Both the position numbers and the translations under genes were made by a program. Positions 24,704 through 36,366 of a DNA stretch of 64,000 bases are shown piece by piece. The notes below the pieces were generated by a model. That model was not told the DNA's origin and made no database searches. It saw only the letters and a program-made list of their open reading frames with translations. Source of the stretch: Blastomyces gilchristii SLH14081 (Eukaryota > Ascomycota > Eurotiomycetes > Onygenales > Ajellomycetaceae). Every line of letters starts with the position of its first letter. Position 1 is the first letter of the stretch. The stretch lies in assembly GCF_000003855.2 (NCBI RefSeq), contig NW_003101666.1:1119242-1183241 (forward strand), in the 5' to 3' direction.

Positions 24704-26006
24704 TAGTTCATAAGCATTAATTAACACTTCAACTGCATCATGGCGCCCCAATAGATCGTCTTGTTGGTAACCTTCAAAGCATTGCTTTTATTTGATGTGT
24801 AAACATTCGATTGACTAGGAAGACGATAGATGCTATTCTAGCCGCCTTTTCTATCTTCCTCTCCTTTTTCTTCAAAGTCTAGCGACCATGATTCCTGATG
24901 CATAAGTTTCATATCTCGTCTCGTGCTCGTACATTTGACAGTCGAGGTCATTGAAATCTCGATGTCGCTGACGTACGAACCTCCTAAAAAGTCCGCGGAT
25001 TGAACCACAGAAAATTCACGGATCCTGGATGTTACACAAATGTACCGTTTAAAGTCTGCAAACTGGGCTGACGGTGACACTAATTCTCCGACAGGCTGAG
25101 TTGGTTGCTGTCCACATACTCTGCATTGCATGAAGAAGAAGTGACCGGACGGACTGGCGCATCTCAGATGCTTCAAAATTGTCCAGGGCTGCGGCATCCT
25201 GCAACGGCTCAAAACTGAAAATAATGTTCAATCTTTCTTCAGCTGGCTCAGTTGAAATGTATTGGTGAGAACTGAGATATTCAATCATCATATAGTGCAG
25301 GCTGGAGAGAAATTAAATACTAGATGAAGAAGTGCTTCACTTCACTGAGGTATTGTGATGCACTGATGTGAACAGAGCCAGTTTATGAAAGCACTAGCTA
25401 TAGAACAGAAGACTTGCTGATTGTTGTAGAGATTAAAGAAATGGACATACACTTCTTATATGTGAAGTGATATATGTTGTCCTTCATCATTGTAATCTCA
25501 TATGAGGTTGTTCAATCATGAGGTATCATGATATCTAGATCTCTAAATCATTTTTGTTCTTTCACAGCATATTATTGCCAAGTTTGAATATCTATCTCAA
25601 AAAAGAGGTAATATTTAAATTTTCAGTAACAACCTAAACTCTGCCTCAGCACACAGATCAACATGGTTAGAACTGTCATTCCTGCTCTGTAGGCAATATT
25701 GGTATTTTTGTGATTCTGAACTTACCCCCCTCTTCTCTTGGCAGATACTTTTAATTAAAAAAACATCTCATTTAAGAGGAAAATTTGCCATGTAATAGGT
25801 AGTTCAATTCTCATAAAACCTGCCTGATAAAGAACCAGAAGCTGACCTAAAGTCTTGGAAGATTCAACGAGCAATATCAGCTCTCAAGACATTGCCTACA
25901 GTTTAATCTATCAAAACTTTTAGATACTGCTGTTGCTATTGCTGGTGATGGAGCTCGGTACTGTTGGTTTGATTTCAGATCCTACCTAACCCCAACATGA
26001 TTATCG
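24704..26006. other. Intergenic between two pseudogenes, with an unplaced minus-strand frame
   Basis: Contains two overlapping minus-strand frames (24838-25212, 124 codons; 25049-25291, 80 codons) of protein-like composition. One includes CRVCGQQ. They may be halves of one frameshifted gene, but I do not recognise a family. The rest shows no domain. A fragment reading EADLKSWKIQRAISALK near 25845-25890 (plus) may belong to the lost 5' part of the kinase pseudogene to the right. Confidence 0.3.
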
Positions 26007-27739
26007 GCAGATTGGATGCTAAAGTATCACACAGGTGCCAAGGTGTTGAAATGCTCAGAAGGTCTACACAACAAAGCATTCATTCTGACGATGGATAATG
26101 GAGTGGAGTTGTTGGCTAAACTTCCAAATCCAAATGCAGGACCTGCTCATTATACCACTGCATCTGAGGTTGCGACATGCCATTTTGTAGGTTGAAATTA
26201 TCTCCTGTTGTCATTGCATTTAAATGAACAATGTATAGCTGCGAGAAATATTTAATATACCAGTGCCTCGGATTCTTGCTTGGTCCTCCGATGCGTCAAA
26301 TCCTGTTGGCGCAGAATATATCATTGAAGAAAAGGCCTCTGGTGTCCGACTTGGTAGCCTTTGGAATCATTGGTCGCGGGGCCCAAAGCTCAAGATAATT
26401 ACTCAAATTGCGCAAATAGAGGATGTGTTGACTTCCATTAGTTTTCCGAAGCATGGATGCATCTACTTTAAAGAGGACTTACTCGCGTTGACTGGAGTTG
26501 CGCCAGATCTGTCTGTTAACTCGTCTGCTGCTCCTGAGATACTCTAACGGTTCTCCTTGGGCCCACTCTCATCGCCGGAGCTTTGGAATAGTGGCCGAGC
26601 ATCAATGAAATTGGATTGCGGTCCCTGTGAGTATCCTTCCGTTTCCAACCTCCGCAGGGTTTTTCCTATTTGCGGTACTGATACCAATCCTATAAGTCGA
26701 AACCCCCTTGAATATTCTCAGGCGATGGGGTTGAATGAAATTACATGGATCAAATCGCATGCTCTTCGCTTCGGCTACTTACTCAATACATAAATGTGAC
26801 TCCCTATCTAGTTCCGCTAGATAACAGCGAAGGAAGCCCTTCTGTCCTCTGGCATCCCGACCTACATCTCAACAATGTGTTTGTAGATCCTGAATCTCAT
26901 GAAATCACTTACATAGTGGATTGGCAATCGGCAGCTGTTGTCCCTCTGTTCTTTCAATGGTGGTGTACCGACAATGTTCCGTCATTCCAAGCCGGTTAGA
27001 GATGATTGGGTTGTTCCAGAAAGGCCCGCCAACTTCGAAAGTCTAGATGAAGATGAGGAAGAGACAGATTGACGAAGACCTAGAAAGCGAAACTCTTCAT
27101 AAGTATTATGAAGTTCAAAACATATCAAAAAGCACCTCGTCGCTGGGCTGCACTCCAACAACAAAAGGCCACACCCCCTTCCTTCGAAAGCCAGTCTGGC
27201 TAGTAACCGGCGTCTGGGAAAATCGCGACCTTTTCTTTCTCCGTCAATCACTACTATCTTTAATGGCACATTGGGAGGAATTTAGGAATGGTGTTCCTTG
27301 TCCATTAAGCTTTTCAGAGGAGGGGTTGAAGCTTCACGCAAAGGAAGAAGAAAACATGGATGGTATCGGGCAATTACTCAAAATTTCTCAGGATCAGGGG
27401 GTGTTACCGGTGGATGATGGAATGGTTGAACATGAAGACTATGAAACGGCAAAGGAGAATAGAATAGTCGGAAATTCAAGGATGTACGTAGTATTTCTTG
27501 GCTTGGCGGAAGATGAAGAACGAGGAGGAAATTATTCTCTAACCTTTGGCCATATCATATCAAGTTCCCGAATGAGGCTGATTTCTCTATGTGTGTGGGA
27601 GAACTTTTCTAGGGCAATGCAACCCTGTAAGTTAGAAGTGAGGCTGGCTCCTCATCAAAGCCACCTTGGTGCTGAATTCAAGCATTGGTTTATGGGGACA
27701 AGTTATAATGGCCCGAACGTAGTTAACTATTTAATCTGA
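26007..27739 (+). pseudogene. AIM9-like / aminoglycoside-phosphotransferase-fold kinase pseudogene
   Basis: Fungal phosphotransferase of the AIM9/APH type, broken. The first legible exon (26007-26186) reads ADWMLKYHTGAKVL, then FILTMDNGVELLAKLPNP and HYTTASEVAT, typical of the family's N lobe. An intact intron (26187-26238, GTAGGT...TATAG) joins in phase to LREIFNIPVPRILAWSSDAS and VGAEYIIEEKASGV. A TAA at 26545-26547 interrupts the same frame between APEIL and RFSLGPL. A frameshift near 26790 leads to the catalytic-loop region VLWHPDLHLNNVFVDP and YIVDWQSAAVVPLFF (HPDLHxxN and DWQ are the APH motifs). Another shift near 27040-27060 leads to the C-terminal LRKPVWLVTGVWENRDL and FFLRQSLLSLMAHWEEF. 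The true 5' end is not seen. Multiple lesions make a functional product unlikely. Confidence 0.82.
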
Positions 27740-28978
27740 ATCACTCACCCAACAACCTATATTGAATAAATCTTCCAATTTAGCGATCATATGGAATTAC
27801 ACATAGAAAATTATATACATTATTCCTTAGGTCTTTTGACATTTTCTAATAGTATATCCAGCCATATTACACTTGCTATATAGCAATCTTGGTACAAGGT
27901 GTAATCTGAGAATGAGCCTTGCGTATATAGGATAGACAACCAGAGCAATATGATAATATGTATATTGGGTAAATGAATGTACTAATTGGTTTGTAAGGTA
28001 CTACTGAATAAGATATAACATGTATTGATCGTGAAGTACGAAACTTCTCAATCAAAGGTGTGAATGAGCGCCCTTATATAGACATATGAAAAGGTCCCCC
28101 CCCCATCCGTTCTTGGAGTAGAAGGTCTCTGACGGAAATGCAGAGAGCTCTGGGGGAGAGGAGGAAATGGATATTATCAAGGCCACAGGCTCAGCAGCCC
28201 TAAATAACGTAGGGAAGCAATAATATGGATCAAATGGTCGTCGTCTAGTTATCTGATCAAGGAGCACCAGATCTTCCAGATTGAGGGTGAGGCCGCTTTT
28301 ACGGCCGTCTTCGAGGAGCGGCCTTGAGCTTGTTCAATGCTTGAAATGTCACAGCTTGGATGGTCACATCTCGCTCCAGCTGATACAATAATATTAACAT
28401 GGATTCCGGGGGCTCCACAGTAACCGGTAAGTTAAGTAGTTAAGTTAGTGAGTTAAGTATATTTTATTTAAATCAAATGGTCGTCCCCGTGCCTTGAACC
28501 TCTCCTTGCCACTTGCGTTGGATGTCCAGATATCCGACTATTTACTTCGGCAACACGATGTGTATGCTGTCTCAAGTGCCTTGATGGCTCCTTGTCAATA
28601 AGCTTGCCTTCAGCATCTTACTTAGATCATCCTTCAGCTCAACAATCATTCTATTCACACTTTCTAAATGCCAAGTACAGTATTCACATCAACCGCCTCT
28701 GCCATTTACCCTCCAGTGAGCAAAAATAAATAAATAATAGCAACAGTAATAATAATATGTTCCATGCCCAAATTTGTTTTCGCGGCAAACCCAGCACCAA
28801 ATCGAGATCTAGTCGGTCATCACATCAACCAACACAACCAAACCACCTAACCCAGCCCAGGCCCTCTTCCTACAGAAAACCGAACTCGGTCTCGCGTTTT
28901 GCCTATTATTATGTACTCCGTACTCCGTACTCCGGAACGAGTTACTCCGTATTTCGCCCCTGAATCCACCACCCTTTG

Positions 28979-29024
<46 letters not shown>

Positions 29025-29741
29025 CCCCAGACCCCGTTTTGAATCCTCCCTTGTTTGTGTTGGGGGTCCCGGGGGTTGATCGGCCCTTCTACCAGCAGCG
29101 CTGGTGGTGACTGAGCTCTTTTGCCCCAGTAGCCTACAGTTTGTTGGTTAGTTCCGCTCCCTGCCAAGTTGTCATTAATATTATTAATAATTCGACAATT
29201 CCATGAAAGGGGAGTAGCCTGACCGAGGGAAAGGAGGGTTGTGAGGGAGAGAAGAGCTCGGTTTCGGAGGAAAAATTTTTAGCCTCCACTTTCCGCGGAC
29301 CACTTTGCTCGTTCTGTACAGGGCAGGGTAGGGTGGGTGATGAGGGCTTTTTTTTTTTTTGAACGAACTTCTTCACGATTGAGGGATGTGAGCAGATTTC
29401 TTAGGCAGGTCCAGGCTTTTTTCCCTCCCTTTTTTTTACCCATCCATCCATGCGGCTCTTGGAATTCTGTGCTCTCGTTCCGGATCTCCGTGGAATCAAT
29501 AAAAGATAGAAAATGAGGACAAAAACAACTCTCCAAATTTCAAATATAGTAGTTATAATGCACTCATTAACTAACTCATAACGAGACGAGAAATCAGACC
29601 CAAATTTTCCAGGGTACATACAGTACAGTACAGTACCAAAGAAAAGAACAATAATAACGCAAGAGGATACAATGTTGCTTCCAACAAAAAATTACCAAAA
29701 GAGGGGTAGTTAAGGCCGCATCAGGGCATGCAGCCCTGCCC
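27740..29741. other. Intergenic, no supported gene
   Basis: No domain-bearing frame was found. A tandem TACTCCG motif lies at 28913-28937, a 40-base poly(A) run at 28983-29022, and a T run near 29350. The right end holds the 3' region of the minus-strand 1049-residue gene. Confidence 0.5.
28983..29022. repeat. Poly(A) tract preceded by tandem TACTCCG motifs
   Basis: Forty A residues follow closely after several TACTCCG copies (28913-28950). The pairing could mark the tail of a small retroposed element, but no body or target duplication is obvious. Confidence 0.7.
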
Positions 29742-32700
29742 TTACCGACCCTCCAGGCCCGTGAACCCCTGCGGACCCAGACCATCCTGCCCGCCTGTGC
29801 GGAAATATTCAGCAACTACCCCGAGAGCATAGCAAGTGCCCGCAGCTACGCCGCCTGTCAGCAAAACACGGCGCATGGCTTTGCGCAGGAATGGACGGCG
29901 CTTTTCAATTTTTGGTGGAGGGGGTTGAGCGGAAGAATGTTGCTGTTGCTGCTGTTGCTGTTGCTTTGTGTCTTCAGAATCATATCTCGGTTGATTTGCT
30001 TCATCAGAAACGCGTCGTGTGGACGCTTCTTTACCAACCGGGGTGGTAGATATGCTAACCGGGGCCGCTACCATCCCAGACTCAAATTGATCGATAGCTT
30101 CCTTTTCAAGTTGTGCTGCCCACGCTGGAGAGTGCAGCATAGCATCCCCGTCAGCATACGTAGCATTAGCACCACTATCGCCTTTCTTCAATTCGGTGGC
30201 ATCCGGAATCGCTGTCTTAAAATTACCAGGCACATCTTCACCCCCACCCTCAAACTTCCACCCTCCCACCCTCTTGAAAATGAGAATATCGCCGCCACCG
30301 GAAACAATTTCATATCCCTGTGCTTCTAGACGCGGGAAATGGTCAAGGAACCGCGAAGGGTTATTCAGGCGCGAAAGCGCTTCTGTGGGGTGAAGCTGTT
30401 GCGCTATCTCCCCTGAGCCTGTATGGCCAGATGAAATGCCTACGTCCTTCACTTCCATTGTTAGGGAGTCGTACGCTAGGACTCTGTATTGAGATTGGTT
30501 GGAGCGTGAAGATCGCGAGACATTCTGGCCTAGACGTGCGTTTTTCACACCTTCCTCCCTAATTGATTTTATTTCACCAAGTTCTGTTAAGAGACAGGCG
30601 ATGGAGATGTTGATGTTTTTGACATCACTCAGAGTCTCACCAATGTTGGCTATCTGCTTCTCGTACTCTTCTATCGCATTCACCATCTCCGATGAGGTGG
30701 CGGCATTATTGTTCTGGGAACTAGTGTCAACCATTGCCTCCAATGGACGATGATACTCTGTCAAAAGTGCCTTCATCGAATTTGTAGCCTCTTTGATTTC
30801 TCGAAGCTCTCTTGCAACACTAGCAATTTCACTGTGACGGTTCGCGTCGGTAGTTTTTATCCCAAAGACAGGGTGGATCTCATCTTGTCTGGAGCCGCCA
30901 ACAGCGGTAGATGTATCACCAACGCTGCCTATGTTACGCATATCAGTAACTTGGCTGCGCTCTGTCCCTCTAGTACTATCGTCGTAAACTAGCGAGTTGA
31001 CTGCTTGCAGTATTGGGTCTGCTGCTAGCCTTGCACTGGGAACAGAATCTTGCACTGTTTCATCATTGCGAGTACCCCTATTATTGTCCGGGCGAAGTTT
31101 CCAGCGCAACTCGTCAACATCCAGGCCACAATCAGCGCCTTGAAGGGCCTCATAAGCGTTTTCGGCATCATTTTGGCGCTCCGCCCGAGTTACATAAGAG
31201 GCGCGGATGTCACTCGCACGCAGTTGATTCACGTCTTCTTTCGTTCCGCTGCCCTCACTGACATCGTACGCTTTTTGGTAAATCTCACAGACCGGTGATG
31301 CGCTTGGGGCCTCAAGAGCCTCGATATGCCGTAAAAATTCTGAATGAGACATCCCCTCCAATTCCTTTGGAAGGCGCCCAGTATTTTCAACAGACCTCTT
31401 CCATCTAGGGATGAAGCGTTGGTATGATTCCCAGTCAGTGGCTAGGGACGCTTTACCCTCCTCACCAAGTCTGGCAGAACTGGGCTTCGATGCTTGATTC
31501 CTTTCGTCAAGCGTAGCTGTGTTGTTGGATGTAGCTACATTCGTATCAGCTGGCTTCTCTGCCCCGCTCAGGGCTCTCGCATCTGGTTTGAGGGCATCCT
31601 TTGCATCGTCACCGAGGGCTGCTTGTCCCGCGTCGGGTCGACAGGGCTCAACAACTGACCCTTCTGTGTCAAACTTTTCGCCTACATCGGTCTGACGTGT
31701 CTCAGTTGTAGCATTTTCGGTAGCACTTATTTCACTGGATTCAGACTGCTTGGCTTTGACGGAGCCGGGCTCCTCGAAATTGATGTTTTGGGATGGTTTG
31801 GAATGAGCTTGATCGCTTGTACCATTGGGAGGGATTGCCTCCCCGGAGGCGCGCAGCTCAGGTTCAATGGGGACTAACTCTTCTGTGTTGATGCTTGGTG
31901 TCAGTTTGGAATAGGATTGCTCGTGGCAAGGTTCTACTTCCGCCTCGCCATCTCGCGGGTTTGAAAGGATTATTGGAGAAGAATCATCAGTCTCGCTGTC
32001 AGTCGTTTTGGTCCTTGTAGGAACCATCCTGCCACTGATGGGATCAAATTCAAATGCAGCTTCTGTCATAAGGTTGGACGATCGCGAGTGATCCTCGTTG
32101 ACCTTCATCTCAGGCGACGTCGTAGGAGCTGGTTCTGTTCCTCCATTTGTCGGAGCCTCTCGAGTGTCCTCTGAGGAGCTTGGACGTTGACTGTGGCTTG
32201 TAGGCCTCTCACCGGCAAACAATGACGTATAAAACGATGACCAAAATCCCTCTTTCAAACCAAATGGAAACGGCTGCAACCGCCTCCCAAATATGAATCC
32301 ATAAGGATCGTGATTGATAGCTTTTTGAAATTCCTTAAAACGCTGCTCAGACTCTCGTCGCATAGACTCTCCAAATTCGCTCTCTTTGCTCTCCCAAGAG
32401 TCGAAACCGTTTTTCTCTCCAAGGTCCTCGAATCCGTTCTTAGCTCCACCCTCATTCGCCACCCAAGGTTTCCCCCACTCATTCCCTTTCTTCATACCTT
32501 GCCCGAGATCGTCGTATACATCACACCGTCTGTGAAAACGGCTAGCTTGCTTGGGGTCATGGGACTTGGTGCTTCTCCAGCTCTGATATATGTATGGTCG
32601 TCGCCGCCCAACATGTCTGATGTATTTGTTGTAGAACGACTGCATTTCCCTTTCTTTCTCCATCAGCCTCCGCAACCTGGATTTCCCTTGTGATAACCAT

Positions 32701-32891
32701 TCTGGGTCGTGATGGTGAGACCACCAGAATAGCGATCTCTGCTGGCGTGAGTGGAGATAGGCTGGAGAGCGGAAGGTTTCGGATGTTAAGGAAATGGCCG
32801 GAGCCAGTAGCTGCGGATAGGAGCGTGGGGATACAGACGATATTGGATGCCGGAGAGCACGACGACTCGAGAAAAGAGCTGATGAAGCCAT
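29742..32891 (-). CDS. Large probable mitochondrial membrane protein, function unknown
   Basis: A single uninterrupted 1049-residue frame. The N terminus is rich in Arg, Ser and Ala with few acids (MASSALFSSRRALRHP, then SYPQLLAPAISLTSETFRS), as in mitochondrial targeting sequences. An aromatic/basic stretch follows (RSLFWWSHHHDPEWL; about residues 53-125). The middle (about 200-680) is acidic and Ser/Thr/Glu-rich, probably disordered. Residues about 690-800 look coiled-coil prone. A compact motif (SRFLDHFPRLEAQGYEIV, then GGGDILIFKRVGGW) is the best candidate for a conserved fold. Near the C terminus come eight consecutive Gln (about 977-984), a Pro run, PFLRKAMRR and one hydrophobic segment (about 1009-1029). 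I do not recognise the family. A tail-anchored or inner-membrane protein is inference. The start ATG is the first in frame and heads the presequence. Confidence 0.8.
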   Translation of the reverse strand: MASSALFSSRRALRHPISSVSPRSYPQLLAPAISLTSETFRSPAYLHSRQQRSLFWWSHHHDPEWLSQGKSRLRRLMEKEREMQSFYNKYIRHVGRRRPYIYQSWRSTKSHDPKQASRFHRRCDVYDDLGQGMKKGNEWGKPWVANEGGAKNGFEDLGEKNGFDSWESKESEFGESMRRESEQRFKEFQKAINHDPYGFIFGRRLQPFPFGLKEGFWSSFYTSLFAGERPTSHSQRPSSSEDTREAPTNGGTEPAPTTSPEMKVNEDHSRSSNLMTEAAFEFDPISGRMVPTRTKTTDSETDDSSPIILSNPRDGEAEVEPCHEQSYSKLTPSINTEELVPIEPELRASGEAIPPNGTSDQAHSKPSQNINFEEPGSVKAKQSESSEISATENATTETRQTDVGEKFDTEGSVVEPCRPDAGQAALGDDAKDALKPDARALSGAEKPADTNVATSNNTATLDERNQASKPSSARLGEEGKASLATDWESYQRFIPRWKRSVENTGRLPKELEGMSHSEFLRHIEALEAPSASPVCEIYQKAYDVSEGSGTKEDVNQLRASDIRASYVTRAERQNDAENAYEALQGADCGLDVDELRWKLRPDNNRGTRNDETVQDSVPSARLAADPILQAVNSLVYDDSTRGTERSQVTDMRNIGSVGDTSTAVGGSRQDEIHPVFGIKTTDANRHSEIASVARELREIKEATNSMKALLTEYHRPLEAMVDTSSQNNNAATSSEMVNAIEEYEKQIANIGETLSDVKNINISIACLLTELGEIKSIREEGVKNARLGQNVSRSSRSNQSQYRVLAYDSLTMEVKDVGISSGHTGSGEIAQQLHPTEALSRLNNPSRFLDHFPRLEAQGYEIVSGGGDILIFKRVGGWKFEGGGEDVPGNFKTAIPDATELKKGDSGANATYADGDAMLHSPAWAAQLEKEAIDQFESGMVAAPVSISTTPVGKEASTRRVSDEANQPRYDSEDTKQQQQQQQQHSSAQPPPPKIEKRRPFLRKAMRRVLLTGGVAAGTCYALGVVAEYFRTGGQDGLGPQGFTGLEGR

Positions 32892-33701
32892 GTTATATTT
32901 GTAAGGTAACTTAGTCTGTTGTTTGCTCGAAGCACCAATCAGTCAGTCAAACTAGATGGCTGCGATTCCCACCAGAGAATTGGCATAGACCATGTCACAT
33001 TCTTGCCAAACAATAGATGGCTGACCTGTCTCCTCTGTCGTCAACAAGTGATATGATATCACAACTAGGGAGTTGGGGAATCTGGACACGGAGGGGAAAG
33101 ATGAAGTCGAATGGCGGAACGCGAGGAGAGCTTCCCGGGGATGACATCATCAGGCCCCAACCCCGCTCAGGCAAGGCAAACTCTATAGTTATATATAAAA
33201 GAGAAGATCTGAGAGCAAAAGCCTTCAAACTCAACATTTCACATTTTACCTAAACTTAGTTAACTAGTAGTTCAGCTGTATATGGCAACCTTGTGCTTTG
33301 TGAATATTTGCACAGGTCAGGAGATTTGCTGAAGATGACCATTAGAATTGTTAACAAGGTGATGGGGAGGCATCATCTAAGCTAGAGAGGGCGGAATGGA
33401 AAGAGGGAAAGGAGTGTAGAAGTGATATAAAATTATGTGAGTAGGGAGAAAAGGAGATCTTCTGGCTTCATCTGTTGTCCCGTATAGTTGAATCGACAGT
33501 TTCCTTCCTCGATATCTATTAGAATAAAACGTAGCTTTGGTTGAACCTAAGCAACAGTTGTGTTTTCATTGTTATTTCCAAGCCTAGCAAAGTGTTCCTC
33601 TAAAATAAGACCAAAAGAAGATAAATGCAGGATGGGGCATCACCACCTTTTAACCTAGATTCTCATTCCACTCATCTATCCATCCATTCATCCAAATCTA
33701 T
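32892..33701. other. Intergenic between two minus-strand genes
   Basis: An 810-base spacer that holds the promoter of the 1049-residue gene (left part) and the 3' region of VPS36 (right part). Short frames near 32995-33253 lie on both strands without domains. TATATATAAAA near 33190 could serve a plus-strand transcript, but none is evident. Confidence 0.5.
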
Positions 33702-35823
33702 TCACAACCCTACCTGAAAATTTGAATTCATAGACAGCTGAGAAAAGGATGACCCAAGTCCACCAACAATGCCCATCCCCTCAAAACTATCCGTATCAAC
33801 AATATGATTACACCAAAACCGCAATCCTTCAATACCTTCCTCCCTACAGAGAAATCCCTTATCCTCAGCCATCTCAAGCTCCTCCGCAGCGACACCAACA
33901 CTCCACCCAAACCGCTCTGCGGCCTCCTGCGCCGTGACTCCCTTACCATACACGCCCCAATCCCAAGGAACAACCTCCTCAGCCACGGCTGTAGCCCGTA
34001 GTTCCTCAAACCACGCCTTCAACTGCTTAATCGTCTTTTCATCCGTCCAATCAAAACGCTGGACGACAAGCAGCCCGCTCTTGAAGCGACGCAGACGCAC
34101 AGGGAGCCTAAGTTTCTCCCACAACTCAGCAGCCTTCTGGAAATCGGACGGACTTACGAGTTCGACTCCGTTGCGGCTACGGTTGAATACGGCCCACAGG
34201 TCGATTAGACTCATGATACCGCCTTCGCGGCGGAGGATGCCTTTGCGATCATCTGTTAGGTACTCTGCGAGGTTGCGAGAGAGCTCAGACAGATATAAGG
34301 ATTCTGAACCGCCGCCGGGGCCTAGCATGTCTTTCGTAGTAGTCATGCCAAGGGCAGCGGCGGATTGCGAGAGGACGGTGTTTGCTTCAGATGAACCGCC
34401 GCTGTTTGACCCAAGGCCAGATTCCGCAGCGAAACTTTCAGCCAGCGCGACAATTTCCTTCGCTGATGCCATTAGCGCTTCAAGGTCCTCGAAGGCACTG
34501 CCAAGCACAACTTGATTGTTCTGTCGGACCTCGAGGCCACGACGCTCGAGCCCCGCAATCCCAACCGCAGGACGTGAGGAACGTTGGCTGGGGGTGTTGG
34601 GATCGCTGCCTGGCATGGAAGATGCGGGGGAAGGGGTACCCCTCGGGACAGGTGGGGCATCATGGAGAATCCATTTTCGTTGGACCAAGGCACTTCTGAG
34701 TCTTTCGTGAAACATCTTCTCACCACCTCGGCGGAAGGATAATTTGACGCTATCGTATACTTCGGTGTTATCTAGGTTGGTGGTTCCGAAAAATGGGGCT
34801 GGTGAACCCGAGCGATCTGGGGTTTGGACGCTGGAAGTGTGATCTAATTTTTTCAGGGGTGCACCACATATTTCACATTCTAATAAGGAAGGGTGGTTTG
34901 CAAAGGTACATCTTGGGCAAGCAATCCCTGAATTGGCTGACGAAGAAGTAGGAATGTGGGAAGGGTTGAAGGGGAATAGCGAATCTCCGTTCCTTCCAGG
35001 TCTACTCAAATTATGTTGGCTTCCTAATGACGAAGCAAGTGTTGAAGAGGAAGTGCTGGACGCTCCATGGCTAGGTACAGACGCAGATGCAGATGAAATT
35101 GCCGCTTTCAAAATTGTGGTAAAGGGAGGTTTTATACCGCAAGCCAGGCATGGTGGCAGCGCCATCGAGGCATTCGCGGTTGCAGGATCAAAGTTCGAAG
35201 GCAGAGAGTTTGAGTATGTGCATATAGGGCAAACCCATGTTGCACTAGAGATCCTCGCAGCAGAGGCATTTTGTGAGTGAAACGGACTGCCACTCCGGGC
35301 AAGCGGAGAAGATGGGATTCCTGGTGAGCCAGACTTCGTTCCTTGTGGAGTAACCGAATCTCCAGGGGAGTTACGGTTTTGACCAAGGCCCCGTTTTGAT
35401 TGTTTGGGGTATATCGTTATTTTAGGTGACGATTTCAAGAAACCTGCCTGTGAAGTTGCTAAAAGTCAGAGATTGCGTACCATGTTAACCATCGGATTTG
35501 GAAGATGTTCGGACCTGATATTCAACGCGATCCACATATTTCAACTCCAGCGCAACGGAGTATTTTCGAGGCTGGTCGTCGTCGACATAGCATATCCGAT
35601 GCGACGTGAGATAGGCATGGCCAGACTGGTAATTTGGGATCTTGTATTTCCTACATGTGGAGGTACCGGGTTAATTGATCGCGCCGGGGATTTCGTTTCT
35701 CAGTAGGATTTTGCAGACTTACCCTTCATACAACCCTACCTGATCCTGCACAAAGAGAAGAGTCTCATCTGGTAACAGTGACGGGCGGAGGGCAGTGGTA
35801 AGATCCAGCGCGTTGAAGAACAT
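33702..35823 (-). CDS. VPS36: ESCRT-II subunit Vps36 with GLUE domain and two NZF zinc fingers, three exons
   Basis: Component of ESCRT-II, sorting ubiquitinated membrane proteins into multivesicular endosomes. On the minus strand I read exons 35823-35723, 35650-35515 and 35447-33702, joining in frame to 660 residues. Exons 1-2 encode the start of the GLUE domain (LDLTTALRPSLLPDETLLF, VQDQVGLYEGKYKIPNYQSG, TSHRICYVDD). Two NZF fingers are inserted, as in yeast Vps36: Cys152/155/179/182 (WVCPICTYSN...CLAC, with a long loop) and Cys256/259/270/273 (GIACPRCTFAN...CEICGAPL). The GLUE domain resumes at SVKLSFRRGGEKMFHERL (about 305-325). The C-terminal half is the EAP30-like winged-helix region (about 390-650). 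Intron 1 has donor GTAAGT. Intron 2's donor GTCCGA is weak, but it restores YQAGFLKSSPKITIYPK. The large exon alone lacks an ATG near its start, confirming upstream exons. Confidence 0.92.
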
Positions 35824-36366
35824 CTAGCCGGGTTTTGGTAAGGATGGGAGCAAATGCATCATCATTGGCCTCGCCAAATGCAATTACACCATCGTATCAG
35901 TGGAAAAGAGGAGAGTGGCTAATGTTTTCTCAACCGCTCCGAGGCTTACTTGCTGTTGTTATCATCTTGTAATTGTCATTATCATACGTCGTCGTCGTCG
36001 TCTTCTGGTTGGTAGCAAGCTGGAAGCGGAAAGCAAGGCACGAACGAGATAAGTTAACGATTAGATAAGCGCTCCTCCACTTACATAACCAACCACGTGC
36101 TCCTGCCCGAACCAGCATGCTAAGCGAATCCGCCTCACTTTGAACGCCGCGAGTTCTCATCTCCAACAACTCACCAACATCAACCTCTGTAGGACCCCTC
36201 ATCTATATCTACACTCCATCCCGCTCTCTTTTTTTTCTCTGTTTTTCTCTGAAGGAAAGAAAAGGTATTCACTGTGTATTCCTTGACTTCCTTCCGCTCG
36301 TAGTTTCTTCGATCGCCTGTCAACTTGTTACAACTTTTGCCGCTGGACAATCAGTCCTTTTTCACC
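35824..36366. promoter_or_regulatory. Divergent VPS36/THP3 intergenic promoter region
   Basis: 543 bases separate the two start codons, so both promoters must lie here or overlap the 5' leaders. Visible landmarks are a GTCGTCGTCGTC-type repeat near 35990 and a T/C-rich block at 36220-36260 just ahead of the THP3 leader. No consensus TATA is evident on either side. Confidence 0.55.
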
